Below, one piece after another: positions 44,356-54,557 of a stretch of DNA of 64,000 nt. The stretch spans positions 496,001 through 560,000 of the forward strand of contig NZ_JACJVJ010000002.1 of NCBI RefSeq assembly GCF_014237875.1. The letters are read 5' to 3'. This stretch comes from Parasphingopyxis marina (GTDB lineage: Bacteria; Pseudomonadota; Alphaproteobacteria; Sphingomonadales; Sphingomonadaceae). The position numbers and the translations under genes were made by a program. The notes under the pieces are model-generated. The model ran no database searches. It saw only the letters and a program-made list of their open reading frames with translations, and was not told the origin of the DNA. Numbering within the stretch: position 1 is the first letter of the stretch; each line of letters begins with the position of its first letter.

Positions 44356-45981
44356 TTGGTCGATTTGAGCTCTGAACGGAATCTTCACAGCCGCGATCCC
44401 GACGGCAGTCCCGTCGCGGGCGATATGGGTTCGCGCGCGATTATATGGTCGCTGGGTCGCGATTTCGAAATGCATGGCGAACAACCGGGCTGGAAGCTGC
44501 TGACCGGCCAGGGCCCCGAAGACTATACCGAACATGGCTGGATCAACGCGATCCACCCGGACGATGCCGAGCCGACGATCGAGGCCTGGCAACTGGCCGA
44601 GGCCGAACGCCGCGTTTTCACCCATTCCCACCGCCTCCGCTCGATCAACAGCGACTGGCAGGAATGGGCGCTGAAAGCCGTGCCCAGTTTCGATTCCGAG
44701 GGCCGCGTCAATCGCTGGTCGGCTATGTCGATCTATTCCGCCCGGCGCGAAAAGACCGAGCGCCAGCTCAAAATCTCGCCCGGCGACACCATTCTCAGCG
44801 AAGCCGAATATGCCACCGTGCTCGACCAGCTCGGCGAAGGCGTGATCGTCACCAATGCGGAAGGCCAGATCACCTTCATCAACGAAGCGGCGGTCCGGCT
44901 CCACGGCATCCGGGAACTGAGCGTCAATCCCGATGCCTATTCCGAAGCCTATAGCCTGTTCACGATCGATGGCGATCCCTACCCACCCCATAAATTGCCC
45001 CTTTCGCGCAGCGTGCTCAGCGGCGAGACCGTGATCGACGAACGCTGGCTGATCCGCCGCCCGGACGGCAGCGAAGTGATCGCGATCGGCACCGCCAAGC
45101 CGATCTACGACAAGAGCGGCAAGCAGATCGGCGGATCGCTCACGATCCGCGACGATACTGCGCGCCATGCCGCCGAGGCCGGCCTTGCGCTGCTGAACGA
45201 AACTCTCGAATCGCGCGTCGAACAGGCGATGGCCGAGCGCCAGGCCGCCGAGGCCGCGCTGCGCCAGGCGCAGAAGATGGAAGCGGTCGGCCAGCTGACC
45301 GGCGGCATCGCGCATGATTTCAACAACCTGCTGACCGTCATCCTCGGCAGCCTTCAGCTTCTCGACCTTCGACTGGGCGATATCGAGGACGAAAAGGTAA
45401 CGCGCCATCTGGGCAGCATCGACGCCGCGGCCAAAAAGGCCGCATCGCTGACCCAGCGGCTGCTGGCCTTTTCACGGCGCCAGCCGCTCGAACCCAAGGC
45501 GCTCGACGTCAACCTGCTGATCGCCGATCTCGCGGATATGATCGAACGGACCATCGGCGAGAATATCGTGTTCCGGGCCGATCCCGGCACGGGTATAGCC
45601 CCGTTGTTCGTCGACGATCATCAGCTTGAAAATGTCCTGCTCAACCTTGCCTTCAACTCGCGCGACGCGATGCCCGATGGCGGCGAATTGTGGATCCGCA
45701 CCGAACCGGTGACGATCGAAGAAGGCGACTCAGCCGAACTCGCGCCGGGCGACTATGCGCTTATTTCAGCCGTCGATACCGGCCATGGTATGGACGAGGA
45801 GGCCAAGGCACGCGCGTTCGAGCCGTTCTTCACGACCAAGACGGTCGGCAAGGGAACCGGGCTCGGCCTGTCGATGATATACGGCTTCGCCAAGCAATCG
45901 GGCGGCGATGTGCAGATCGAATCCGAACCCGGCATCGGCACAACCGTGCGCCTTTATCTTCCGGTTCATCGCGCACTCTGA
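44356..45981 (+). CDS. PAS-domain sensor histidine kinase
   Basis: 541 residues from a TTG start; ATG 44425 is an alternative. Two PAS-like sensor regions (residues ~25-130 and ~150-275), then a coiled coil, a HisKA domain with the phospho-acceptor His320 in [15 protein letters not shown], and an ATPase domain with [24 protein letters not shown] and [10 protein letters not shown]. No membrane segment and no receiver domain, although many relatives carry one at the C-terminus. No cognate regulator gene adjacent. Confidence 0.92.
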   Translation: MVDLSSERNLHSRDPDGSPVAGDMGSRAIIWSLGRDFEMHGEQPGWKLLTGQGPEDYTEHGWINAIHPDDAEPTIEAWQLAEAERRVFTHSHRLRSINSDWQEWALKAVPSFDSEGRVNRWSAMSIYSARREKTERQLKISPGDTILSEAEYATVLDQLGEGVIVTNAEGQITFINEAAVRLHGIRELSVNPDAYSEAYSLFTIDGDPYPPHKLPLSRSVLSGETVIDERWLIRRPDGSEVIAIGTAKPIYDKSGKQIGGSLTIRDDTARHAAEAGLALLNETLESRVEQAMAERQAAEAALRQAQKMEAVGQLTGGIAHDFNNLLTVILGSLQLLDLRLGDIEDEKVTRHLGSIDAAAKKAASLTQRLLAFSRRQPLEPKALDVNLLIADLADMIERTIGENIVFRADPGTGIAPLFVDDHQLENVLLNLAFNSRDAMPDGGELWIRTEPVTIEEGDSAELAPGDYALISAVDTGHGMDEEAKARAFEPFFTTKTVGKGTGLGLSMIYGFAKQSGGDVQIESEPGIGTTVRLYLPVHRAL

Positions 45982-46030
45982 ACCGCGCTACGCTCGACAA
46001 AATCGCCGCCGCCTGCCATCGCCTCCTGCC

Positions 46031-48334
46031 ATGCGGGAGAAGGAACTGCGCCTCGCCCTTGTCTGTTATGGCGGCATCAGCCTCGCCATCTACATGCACG
46101 GCATCACCAAGGAGATCTGGCGCCTCGCCCGCGCCAGCCGCGCTTTCCATGATGCGCTAACGCCAGCCACCACATCGCAGCGCGTCTATCGCGAGTTGCT
46201 CGCCGCCATCGAGGCGGAAACCGGGGTGAAGCTGCGTGTGCTCGTCGATATCATCGCGGGCGCCAGTGCCGGCGGCATCAACGGCGTTTTCCTGGCGCAG
46301 GCGATAGCGAGCGGGAAATCGCTCGAGCCGCTTACCGATTTGTGGCTCGAACGCGCCGATGTCGATGTGCTGCTTGCGCCCGACAAGCGGCCGGTGTCGC
46401 GCTTCACCAAATTCTGGGCGACGCCGATCGCCTGGGCGGTGGCCCGCCGCACCGGCGGGCCGGTCGAGACCACGGTGGCGCCCGAAGCGCAGCAAGAAGT
46501 CAGCGCCAAATTGTCGCGTTTCGTGCGATCCAAATGGTTCCAGCCGCCCTTTGGCGGCAAGGGCTTTGTCAGGCTGATCCTCGACGCGTTCGAGGCGATG
46601 GACGCGCTGCCCGCCGAAAAGCCGCTCCTGCCCGAGGGCCAGCCGCTCGACCTGTTCGTAACGGTGACGGATTTTCATGGCCACCCGCAAGGGCTGCGCC
46701 TCAACAGCCCGGCAGCGATCGTCGAGACCGAACACCGGCTGACCCTGCCCTTCACCGATCATGGCGCGGAACCGCGCGAACTGGGCGCGACCGCCGAACT
46801 GACCTTCGCCGCGCGCGCGACGGCCAGCTTCCCGGGCGCCTTCCCGCCCTTCACGGTCGGGGAGCTTGACGGGGTTCTCGAAGAACGCGGCATAGCCTGG
46901 CCGGGCCGCGACGCCTTTCTGAAGCGCGTCCTGCCGCGCCACTATGCGGCGGGCACCGCGGAAACGACCGCGCTGATCGACGGATCGGTACTCGCCAACG
47001 CGCCCTTCGGCCCGGCCGTCGATGCGCTACGGGATCGGCCCGCCCATCGCGAGGTCGATCGCCGGTTCGTCTATATCGATCCCAAGCCGGGCGTGCGCAG
47101 CATCCGCATGGGTAGCGAGAATGACGCGGTGCCCGGCTTCTTCCGCACGATCTTCGGCGCGCTTTCCGACATCCCCCGCGAACAGCCGATCCGCGACAAT
47201 CTGGAGGCGATCGAAGCGCGCTCGCGGCGCATCCGGCGGCTGCGGCGGATCGTCGACGCAATCCGCCCGCAGGTGGAAGCCGCGATAGAAAGCGATTTCG
47301 GGCGCACCTTTTTCCTCGACAAGCCGACGCCCCAGCGGCTCGCGGCCTGGCGCAGCAAGGCGCAGAATTTCGCCGCGGCGGAAGCCGGCTATGCCTATGC
47401 GTCATACGGACAGCTCAAGCTTTCCGGCATCGTCGACGAAATTGCGCAGATGCTGACCACGCTCGCGGGGCATAAGGGCGACGACGATATGGCGCTGCGG
47501 CGCGCCCTGTGGGGCGAAGTCCGCGTGCTCGGCCTCAACGATCCCGACGCGCTGTCGGCCACCGGGGCCAGCGATGCGGCGATCGCCTTTTTCCGCGACC
47601 ATGACCTGCTGTTCCGCGTGCGCCGGTTGCGCTTCATGCTGCGCCGGCTTTCCCAGATCGAGGAGCTGGGCGAATGCGATGCCGACAGCCTGAACGCGGC
47701 GCGCGACGCGGTCTATGATACGCTGGGCGACTATCTGGAACGCGAGCGGATCGAATTCTATGCGCCCGAAATCGCGGCGCTCGCCGGGCAGACGATCGCC
47801 GATCCCGCCGCCGCGCTGTCCGCGCTGGCCAAGGCGCGCGACCTCAAATCCGCCGATACCCGTGCCGAACAGCGCCTCGCCGAAGCGCTGGCGGCGCTGC
47901 CCAAACCCGAACGGCGGACGATGCTGTTCGCCTATCTCGGCTTTCCCTTTTACGACATCGCCACCTTGCCGCTGCTGCAGGGCGAAGGGCTCGACGAATT
48001 CGATCCGATCAAGGTGGACCGGATCGCGCCGGAGGACGCGCAGTCGATCCGCGAGGGCGGCGTCGAGGCCACGCTCAAGGGGATCGAGTTCAACAGCTTC
48101 GGCGCCTTTTTCAGCCGGGTCTATCGCGAGAACGACTATCTCTGGGGCCGGTTGCACGGCGCCGAGCGGCTGATCGACATTATCGTTTCGACCATCCCCG
48201 AGGGCAAAAGGCTCGCGCCCGGCAGGGTCGCCGAATTCAAGCGCCGCGCCTTTCGCGCGGTGATCGAGGAAGAACGCGATCGGCTGACCAATATCCCGGA
48301 CCTGTTCGCCGAGCTGGAAGGGGAAATCGGCTAG
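46031..48334 (+). CDS. Patatin-like phospholipase with DUF3376-type C-terminus
   Basis: 767 residues from MREKELRLALVCYGGISLAI. The oxyanion part is CYGGISLAIYMHGITKEIW, the nucleophile elbow is IIAGASAGGINGVFLAQA, and the Asp is in ALIDGSVLANAPFGPAVDA (DGS rather than DGG). The second half is the long helical region of the DUF3376 group. Predicted lipid acyl hydrolase. No signal peptide is visible. Confidence 0.9.
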   Translation: MREKELRLALVCYGGISLAIYMHGITKEIWRLARASRAFHDALTPATTSQRVYRELLAAIEAETGVKLRVLVDIIAGASAGGINGVFLAQAIASGKSLEPLTDLWLERADVDVLLAPDKRPVSRFTKFWATPIAWAVARRTGGPVETTVAPEAQQEVSAKLSRFVRSKWFQPPFGGKGFVRLILDAFEAMDALPAEKPLLPEGQPLDLFVTVTDFHGHPQGLRLNSPAAIVETEHRLTLPFTDHGAEPRELGATAELTFAARATASFPGAFPPFTVGELDGVLEERGIAWPGRDAFLKRVLPRHYAAGTAETTALIDGSVLANAPFGPAVDALRDRPAHREVDRRFVYIDPKPGVRSIRMGSENDAVPGFFRTIFGALSDIPREQPIRDNLEAIEARSRRIRRLRRIVDAIRPQVEAAIESDFGRTFFLDKPTPQRLAAWRSKAQNFAAAEAGYAYASYGQLKLSGIVDEIAQMLTTLAGHKGDDDMALRRALWGEVRVLGLNDPDALSATGASDAAIAFFRDHDLLFRVRRLRFMLRRLSQIEELGECDADSLNAARDAVYDTLGDYLERERIEFYAPEIAALAGQTIADPAAALSALAKARDLKSADTRAEQRLAEALAALPKPERRTMLFAYLGFPFYDIATLPLLQGEGLDEFDPIKVDRIAPEDAQSIREGGVEATLKGIEFNSFGAFFSRVYRENDYLWGRLHGAERLIDIIVSTIPEGKRLAPGRVAEFKRRAFRAVIEEERDRLTNIPDLFAELEGEIG

Positions 48335-48383
48335 CGGCCGATCCGCCCGGCGACCGGAAAACGGCAGGCGTGCCCCGCGCCGC

Positions 48384-49337
48384 TCAGCCCCGCTCTTCGA
48401 CCATGTTGGACCAGAGCTGTTCGGCCATGCGGTGCGCGACCCGAACCGGCGAAACGCTGGCGGGTTCGCCCTCGGTCTTGAGGCACAGGTCGCCGAGATC
48501 CGCGAAATGCGCGGTCGGGGCTTCGTCGCGGCGCTCGGCCAGATAGGCGCACAGCCCATCGAAGCGCCGCTTGGCGATCTTGTTGGCGCGGCGGCCGTCG
48601 CGCGTCGCCAGCTCGAAACTGTGGCTGACGATCGTAAACACCGGATGATCGTTGACGACCGCGAAATCGAGCCCGGCCTTCATCTCGCCCAGGGTCACCG
48701 CGCAAATCTGCATATGGCGGAGCGCGCCGCCCGGCTGGCTCATTTGGGAAACCGGCACCTCGATCACGCCATGCTGCTTGACCGGCGTGACCCATTCGGC
48801 ATCGAGCCCGAGCGCGCTCGGCCAGGGCGCGGCGCAGCCATTATGGCTGCTGTCGTAGCGGATGCCGAGATCGGCCAGAGCGTGCAGCGTATCGGCATTC
48901 ACCGCATAGCTGCCCGAGCGGAAGGCGATCGGCTCCGGGGCGCCGGCTTCGACGAGGATGGTGCGCGCCTGTTCGATCAGCCGCCGCTGGCCCTCGCGGT
49001 CGAAACCCGTCAGTTCGAAATCGGCATCGTCGCCGATCACGCCGTGGCGGGAGGCTTCGTCCCACATCGGATGGATATGGAGCTGCACCTCCTGCCCGGC
49101 CATCAGCACCGTATCGACCATGCGTTTGACCGGCTCGAGCCCGAACAGCACCGCCGGCATCGGATCGACGAAGAACACGCCCTTCAGGCGATGGCGGGCG
49201 AGCTGCTTGAGCTGGTAGCTGAGCCCGACGGCCGCCGGCTCCACGCTGCGCGCATAATTGTCGGCCCAGCCCCGCCCGGCCCAGTGATGGCGCCAGGTGA
49301 GCTCGGTATCGACGGTAATAAGTGCCCGCGTCCCCAT
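48384..49337 (-). CDS. Polysaccharide deacetylase-fold protein
   Basis: 317 residues. Starts MGTRALITVDTELTWRHHWA (the catalytic/metal Asp in TVDTE), with metal His in EVQLHIHPMWDEA and RSGSYAVNADTLHALADLGI typical of NodB-homology enzymes. Removes acetyl from a sugar polymer or lipid-linked sugar; substrate unknown. It lies nine bases after uvrC on the same strand, although the functions are unrelated. Confidence 0.85.
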   Translation of the reverse strand: MGTRALITVDTELTWRHHWAGRGWADNYARSVEPAAVGLSYQLKQLARHRLKGVFFVDPMPAVLFGLEPVKRMVDTVLMAGQEVQLHIHPMWDEASRHGVIGDDADFELTGFDREGQRRLIEQARTILVEAGAPEPIAFRSGSYAVNADTLHALADLGIRYDSSHNGCAAPWPSALGLDAEWVTPVKQHGVIEVPVSQMSQPGGALRHMQICAVTLGEMKAGLDFAVVNDHPVFTIVSHSFELATRDGRRANKIAKRRFDGLCAYLAERRDEAPTAHFADLGDLCLKTEGEPASVSPVRVAHRMAEQLWSNMVEERG

Positions 49338-49346
49338 GCGAAGGCT

Positions 49347-51284
49347 TTACCCACTGGCATGAAAATAATCGTAAATATTCCTTGCCATCGCCCCGGAAAC
49401 CCCCGGAACCCGTTCCAGATCGGCCAATCCCGCGGCTTTTACCGCCTTGGCGGTGCCGAAATGCAGCAGCAGCGCGCGCTTTCGCGCCGGCCCGATCCCC
49501 GGAATATCGTCGAGCGGGCTGGTGCCCATGGCTTTCGCCCGTTTCTGCCGGTGCGCGCCGATCGCAAAGCGGTGCGCCTCGTCGCGCAGCCGCTGGAGAT
49601 AGAACAGCAGCGCGCTGTTATGCGGCAGCATCTGCTCCCGCCCGTCGGGAAAATGGAAATGCTCGCGCCCGGCATTGCGGTCCGGCCCTTTCGAAATGCC
49701 GATCAGCGCGACATCGGCGATGCCCGCTTCCTCCAGCGCCTCGACCGCCGCGCTCACCTGCCCCTTGCCGCCGTCGATCAGCACGAGATCAGGCCATTCG
49801 CCGCGGCTGCGGTCCGGATCTTCTTTCTCCGCGCGGGCGAAGCGGCGCTGGAACACCTCGCGCATCATCGCGAAATCGTCCCCCGGCGCCGTGTCCGGAT
49901 TCTTGATGTTGAATTTGCGATAATTGGATTTGCGGAAACCCTCGGGCCCGGCGACGACCATCGCGCCGACCGCATTGGTACCCTGGACATGGCTGTTGTC
50001 ATAGATCTCGATCCGGTCGGGCAGATCGTCGAGCTCGAACAGCTCCGCCATTTCGCGCAGCACCTTGGCCTGGCTGGAGCTTTCGGCCATCCGCCGGTCC
50101 AGCGCTTCGCTGGCGTTGCGCTTCGCCTGTTCCAGCAATTTGCGCTGGTCGCCGCGCTGCGGGATTTTCAGCGTCACCTTGCGGTCCGCCCGCTCGGCCA
50201 GCGCCTCCTCCAGCAGTTCGGCTTCGGGCAGTTCGCGATCGAGCAGCACGAGCCGGGGCGGCGGCACCTCCTCGTAGAACTGCATGAGGAACGCCTGCAG
50301 CGCCTCCTCCACCGGCACGTCTTTCGTGTGCGCCGGGAAGAAAGCGCGATGCCCCCAATTCTGGCCGCCGCGAATGAAAAAGGCCTGGATGCCGACCGTC
50401 CCGGCCTTCTCGGCCAGCGCAAACACGTCCGCGTCGGACACGCCCTGGGCGGTGATCGCCTGGCTGCCCTGGATGAAGGTCAATGCCTTCAGCCGATCGC
50501 GGTAGACGGCGGCCATCTCGAAATCGAGATCCTCGGCCGCCTTTTCCATCTGCGCGCCCAGCTTCTGTTGGATCTTGATGCTTTTGCCCGACAGGAACGC
50601 TTTCGCGTCTTCGACCAGCTCGTCATAGCCGGCCGCGTCGATCCGCTCGACGCACGGACCCGAACATCGGCGGATCTGGTAGAGCAGGCAAGGCCGCGAG
50701 CGATTGGCGAAAAAGCTGTCCGAGCAGCTTCGCAGCAGGAACATCTTCTGCAGCGCATTGATCGTGCGGTTGACCGATCCGGCGCTGGCAAACGGCCCGT
50801 AATATTGCCCCTTCGCCTTGCGCGCGCCGCGATGCTTCATGATCCGGGGATAGTCATGATCCTCGCGCAGCAGGATGAAGGGGAAGCTTTTGTCGTCGCG
50901 CAGAAGCACGTTGTAAGCGGGCCGGAAACGCTTGATGAGCTGCGCTTCGAGCAGCAACGCCTCGGCCTCGGTCTCGGTCGTGACGATCGTCATCGCGCGG
51001 GTCTGGGCGACCATGCGCTGGAGCCGCCTCGGCAGCTGCTGGACCTGGGTGTAGTTCGGGACGCGGTTCTTCAGGGTCGCCGCCTTGCCGACATACAGAA
51101 CATCGCCGCGCGCATCGAGCATCCGGTAGACGCCGGGCCGCGCGGGCAAGGTCTTCACGGTATCGCGGATCGCAGCGACGCCGGCATCGAGATCGGGCTG
51201 TCCCGTGCCGCGCAGGGCGTAGGTGGCCTTTTCCTCGTTGAAGCGGTTCGCGCCCCTGGGATCGTCTGGTCGGTCGGCTTTCAC
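49347..51284 (-). CDS. uvrC: UvrABC system protein C
   Basis: 645 residues, usual for alphaproteobacteria. N-terminal GIY-YIG nuclease (GVYRMLDARGDVLYVGKA), Cys-rich region (CSDSFFANRSRPCLLYQIRR, then CSGPC), UVR domain, RNase H-like nuclease domain (RIEIYDNSHVQGTNAVGAMV, VLIDGGKGQVSAA) and C-terminal helix-hairpin-helix (DIPGIGPARKRALL). Makes both incisions in nucleotide excision repair. Confidence 0.98.
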   Translation of the reverse strand: MKADRPDDPRGANRFNEEKATYALRGTGQPDLDAGVAAIRDTVKTLPARPGVYRMLDARGDVLYVGKAATLKNRVPNYTQVQQLPRRLQRMVAQTRAMTIVTTETEAEALLLEAQLIKRFRPAYNVLLRDDKSFPFILLREDHDYPRIMKHRGARKAKGQYYGPFASAGSVNRTINALQKMFLLRSCSDSFFANRSRPCLLYQIRRCSGPCVERIDAAGYDELVEDAKAFLSGKSIKIQQKLGAQMEKAAEDLDFEMAAVYRDRLKALTFIQGSQAITAQGVSDADVFALAEKAGTVGIQAFFIRGGQNWGHRAFFPAHTKDVPVEEALQAFLMQFYEEVPPPRLVLLDRELPEAELLEEALAERADRKVTLKIPQRGDQRKLLEQAKRNASEALDRRMAESSSQAKVLREMAELFELDDLPDRIEIYDNSHVQGTNAVGAMVVAGPEGFRKSNYRKFNIKNPDTAPGDDFAMMREVFQRRFARAEKEDPDRSRGEWPDLVLIDGGKGQVSAAVEALEEAGIADVALIGISKGPDRNAGREHFHFPDGREQMLPHNSALLFYLQRLRDEAHRFAIGAHRQKRAKAMGTSPLDDIPGIGPARKRALLLHFGTAKAVKAAGLADLERVPGVSGAMARNIYDYFHASG

Positions 51285-51396
51285 GGGATCGATTTAGGCA
51301 TTCGTGCCGCGCACGGCAAACGGCTGCCGCAGACATTGTCCGGCACAGCTGGCGCCCCTATCAATCCCGTACTTCCCAAGAAAGAGGCGTACCGCG

Positions 51397-51786
51397 ATGA
51401 GAAAAGCCACCTCCCTGCTACTGCTGCCTGCCGCCCTGTCCACAACCGCCCCGCTCGCCGCGCAATCGGACGAAACCCTGCCCAGCGCCTTCGACGCCGG
51501 ATGGAATGGAGAAGATGTGTGCGAGCGGCTTTTCGAGAATGCGGAGATGCGCGTCGCGCGTTGCACCTTTCCGTCCGGCATCGGCCATGAGCGCCATTAT
51601 CACCGGCCGCATTGGGGCTATATCCTGCAGGGCGGAACGATGCGTATCACCGATGCCGACGGCACCGAAGACGTCACCACCGAAAGCGGCGGCAATTGGT
51701 GGAGCGACGGCGTAGAGTGGCACGAGGCCGTCAATGTCGGCAGCGAGACGAGCGTCTATCTGATCGTGGAACCGAAAGGCGAATAG
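51397..51786 (+). CDS. Secreted cupin-domain protein
   Basis: 129 residues with a signal peptide (TSLLLLPAALSTTAPLAAQ). One cupin domain: FPSGIGHERHYHRPHWGYIL carries the metal His residues, and GVEWHEAVNVG the third. Small periplasmic metal-binding cupin of unknown reaction. It is convergent with the ATP synthase genes. Confidence 0.82.
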   Translation: MRKATSLLLLPAALSTTAPLAAQSDETLPSAFDAGWNGEDVCERLFENAEMRVARCTFPSGIGHERHYHRPHWGYILQGGTMRITDADGTEDVTTESGGNWWSDGVEWHEAVNVGSETSVYLIVEPKGE

Positions 51787-51794
51787 GCACGTCC

Positions 51795-51824
51795 CCGCCG
51801 TTCCCGCTTTCGCGGGAATGGCGG
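51795..51824. terminator. Bidirectional terminator-type hairpin
   Basis: CCGCCGTTCCCGC pairs with GCGGGAATGGCGG (13 bp, one G-T pair) around TTTC, between the convergent cupin and atpF genes. The core resembles dispersed palindromes common in G+C-rich alphaproteobacteria, so it may also be a copy of a small repeat. Confidence 0.65.
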
Positions 51825-51842
51825 AGAAAATTCGTACAGAGC

Positions 51843-52415
51843 CTAGTTAAGGCGCGCGTCCAGCCCGGAAATTGTGCTGTCGATCAGGCCCTTGTCGGCG
51901 GCGGCATCGTGCTTCGCCTCGATCAGCGCGGCGGCGGCGGCCGTGGCGGCGCTGGCGGCCTTGGCGCGAACCTCGGCGACGGCGCTGCGTTCGGCAGCGG
52001 CGATCTTGTCCTCGGCCAGCTTGCCGCGGCGTTCGATCAGCGCGTCGGCATCCTTTTCGGCCTGCTCGACGATTTCGGCGGCCTCTTCCTGCGCACGGGC
52101 GAGGATGGCCTTGGCCTCTTCGCCGGCATTGGCGGTCTTGGCCTCATATTCGGCCTTCAGCGCTTCGGCTTCGGCGCGCAGCTTGGCGGCCTCGTCGATT
52201 TCGCCGCGGATCGCCGCGATCCGCTTGTCGAGAGCGCTGCCGATTGCCTGCGGCACCTTCTTCCAGATCATGATCAGGATAACGACGATCATCGCCCAGG
52301 CGACCCAGCCGGTCGTGTCGAAGCCGAGCGCGGTCTGATCGACATGCGCCTCTTCGCCGGCTTCGAGATGCATGTCGGCGTCGAGCTGTTCGACCATCGG
52401 ATTGTGCTCAGCCAT
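51843..52415 (-). CDS. atpF: ATP synthase F0 subunit b
   Basis: 190 residues: an N-terminal extension of ~35 residues, one membrane helix (WVAWAMIVVILIMIWKKV) and a long Ala/Glu/Lys-rich helix that forms the peripheral stalk. Second of two b-type genes, overlapping b' by eight bases. The assignment of b versus b' follows gene order (b' next to atpE). Confidence 0.92.
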   Translation of the reverse strand: MAEHNPMVEQLDADMHLEAGEEAHVDQTALGFDTTGWVAWAMIVVILIMIWKKVPQAIGSALDKRIAAIRGEIDEAAKLRAEAEALKAEYEAKTANAGEEAKAILARAQEEAAEIVEQAEKDADALIERRGKLAEDKIAAAERSAVAEVRAKAASAATAAAAALIEAKHDAAADKGLIDSTISGLDARLN

Positions 52416-52899
52416 TGGCCATCGCCTCCTTCACCGCTGCCTGCGCTTCGGCCGCGGTTACGCTGCCGCTCGAGACACGCTCGACAATCTGCCGGGTCGC
52501 GTCGGCGGCGACGTCCGAGATTTCTGCCAGTGCCGCTTCGCGTTGCTTGTTCAGCTCGGCCTCGGCCTCGGCAAGCCGGGCGTTGAGCCGCTCGTCGGCG
52601 GCGGCCAGACGCTTTTCATTCTCGGCCGCCACGCGGCTCTTGGCGTCGGATGTCAGGGAATTGGCCTCGCCGCGCGCCTCGTTGAGGCTCGTGCGATAGT
52701 CTTCCTCGACTTCGTCGGCGCGAGCGTGCGCCTTGTCCGCGGCATCGAGATCGTCGGCCACCCGCTTTGCGCGAGCGTCGATCGTGCCCTGGACCTTCGG
52801 CAATAGCAGCGCGGCCATCACATAGATGAGCGCGAGCACTGCCAGCAGCGGAATGAGCTGCGACAGAAAGCTGACCGTGATCTGATCTAGCTGTGGCAT
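52408..52899 (-). CDS. ATP synthase F0 subunit b'
   Basis: 163 residues. N-terminal MPQLDQITVSFLSQLIPLLA and a membrane helix up to ALLLPKVQGTID, then a long charged helix. Such duplicated b subunits are typical of alphaproteobacteria and photosynthetic bacteria, where b and b' pair as a heterodimer. 67 bases after atpE. Confidence 0.92.
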   Translation of the reverse strand: MPQLDQITVSFLSQLIPLLAVLALIYVMAALLLPKVQGTIDARAKRVADDLDAADKAHARADEVEEDYRTSLNEARGEANSLTSDAKSRVAAENEKRLAAADERLNARLAEAEAELNKQREAALAEISDVAADATRQIVERVSSGSVTAAEAQAAVKEAMANG

Positions 52900-52966
52900 G
52901 CAGTGTTATCCCTTTTCCGCCCGGCGGCGCAGCCCGGAAGCTACGCCGCAGGCGGCGCTGACGTTT

Positions 52967-53191
52967 TTAGCCGAACAGCAGGATGAAGCCGATAACGGCC
53001 GCGATCAGGCCGAGCAGTTCGGTAACGGCGAAGCCGATATAGAGGCGAGCCTGCTCGCCATTGGCGGCTTCCGGATTGCGGAGCGCGCCCTGAAGGAACG
53101 AACCCCAGATATAGCCGACACCCGCGGCGGCGGCGCCAGCGCCGATGGCGGCAAGGCCGGCACCGATCAGTCGTGCAGCTTCAACTTCCAT
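52967..53191 (-). CDS. atpE: ATP synthase F0 subunit c
   Basis: 74 residues, two membrane helices joined by a polar loop (RNPEA). The first has the glycine motif GAGLAAIGAGAAAAGVGYI; the second carries the ion-binding Glu in IGFAVTELLGLIAAVIGFIL. Forms the rotor ring. The missing Na+ site residues suggest proton use. Confidence 0.97.
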   Translation of the reverse strand: MEVEAARLIGAGLAAIGAGAAAAGVGYIWGSFLQGALRNPEAANGEQARLYIGFAVTELLGLIAAVIGFILLFG

Positions 53192-53241
53192 TGAATTAAC
53201 TCCCTTTGCGTAAATCTAGTTGGTGTTGATGGATCGTGCGA

Positions 53242-54027
53242 TCAATGCAGATTTTCTGCATCGTTGATATAGAGCGCGGACAGCAGCGCGAAGACATAGG
53301 CCTGGATACCGCAGATCAGGATTTCGAGCGCACTGACGAACAGCATCAGCGCGAAGCTCGGCAGGCTGACCATCAGGCCGTATTCCGGCCCGGCGTTGAT
53401 GCCCTGGATGAAGAAGCTCGCGAACACCTTCAGCAGCACATGGCCCGCGGTCATCGCGATGAACAGTCGCAGCGCAAGGCTGAACGGCCGCACCATGAAG
53501 GATACCAGCTCGATGCAGAAGAGCAGCGGCACCATCGGCAGCGGCGTGCCGTGCGGCACGAACAGCGTGAAGAATTTGAGCTTGTGCTTCCAGAAGCCCA
53601 CGACGAGCACGATCAGGAAGCTCATCACCGCCATCACGCCGGTGACGAGGATATGGCTGGTGACGGTAAAGGGATGCAGGCCGAGAACGCCGATCGGCAT
53701 CAGGCCGAGCAGGTTGGCGAACAGGATGAAGATGAAGATCGTGAAGATATATGGGACATATTTGCGCCCCGCGGGCCCGACATTGCGGACCAGAAGATCG
53801 TCGATGAACCCGGTGACGCTCTCGACGGCCATCTGCCAGCGGCCCGGAACGAGCTCGCGGCGCATACCGCCCAGCATGAAGATCCAGACGGCGGCCAGTG
53901 CGAGCAGCATCCACAAGGTGGAGTTGGTGAACGCAATACTGCCGCCAGCAGGATCCCAGGCGCCGTACAACGGCTCGATCTGGAACTGGTGCATCGGATC
54001 GATGCCGCTACCTTCAGCCTCAGCCAC
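53242..54027 (-). CDS. atpB: ATP synthase F0 subunit a
   Basis: 261 residues with five to six membrane helices. The essential Arg is in RPFSLALRLFIAMTAGHVLL; the common Asn after LRLF is Ala here. Other conserved parts are MHQFQIEPLYG at the N-terminus and YVFALLSALYINDA at the C-terminus. Proton channel of F0. Confidence 0.97.
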   Translation of the reverse strand: MAEAEGSGIDPMHQFQIEPLYGAWDPAGGSIAFTNSTLWMLLALAAVWIFMLGGMRRELVPGRWQMAVESVTGFIDDLLVRNVGPAGRKYVPYIFTIFIFILFANLLGLMPIGVLGLHPFTVTSHILVTGVMAVMSFLIVLVVGFWKHKLKFFTLFVPHGTPLPMVPLLFCIELVSFMVRPFSLALRLFIAMTAGHVLLKVFASFFIQGINAGPEYGLMVSLPSFALMLFVSALEILICGIQAYVFALLSALYINDAENLH

Positions 54028-54060
54028 GCGCTCTTCCCGTCTCAGTCCGGCAAAGCCGCC

Positions 54061-54381
54061 CTATTGAGGCGGCTTGCTCGTCATACGATATACATTCACC
54101 ACGGCGACGACGAACCCAAGGAACATCATCCCCATCAAGAACCAGGGGTAGGTACCGAACAGCCAGTCGAATAACCAACCGACCACGGCGCCACCGACAG
54201 GACCTCCGATCAGCTCACTCACAGCCCGGGACGCGACATTCATGCCGTTACCGCTGGACTGTTCGTTCCTGCCCGATCGGACTTCTTCTGCGCGTTGCGC
54301 GGCTTGCAATCGCTTTTCGAGCGACTGAAGCCGCGAATCTTCCGCGACGAAGGAATCCCGCCCAGGTTCGTTCTCCGCCAT
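54061..54381 (-). CDS. atpI: ATP synthase AtpI/AtpZ-type protein
   Basis: 106 residues with two C-terminal membrane helices (GGPVGGAVVGWLFDWLFGTY and FLMGMMFLGFVVAVVNVYRM) and a charged N-terminal half. First gene of the F0 cluster. Proteins of this kind help assemble the c-ring or carry Mg2+; role inferred from position and family. Confidence 0.9.
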   Translation of the reverse strand: MAENEPGRDSFVAEDSRLQSLEKRLQAAQRAEEVRSGRNEQSSGNGMNVASRAVSELIGGPVGGAVVGWLFDWLFGTYPWFLMGMMFLGFVVAVVNVYRMTSKPPQ

Positions 54382-54557
54382 GCTTGCTCCCTAAGCCTGA
54401 ACACCGGACACACGCATGGAGGCGAGCGACCCCGCCAAGGCAGGGCCCGTTTAGTGAGGGGGTGTAGCCAAGTCAACTCCATGCTGCGGCGCAAAATGGG
54501 GGTAAGGAGCGCGGCAAATTCGCTGGTCTTTCCAGCAAGAATTTGTCAGGAAAACCC

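Noticed and set aside
48432-51590. A 1052-codon open frame on the plus strand
   Set aside because: It lies antisense to the deacetylase and uvrC genes, both with clear family motifs. Its protein is His/Arg/Gln/Asp-rich without domains. It is a composition artefact of G+C-rich codon use.
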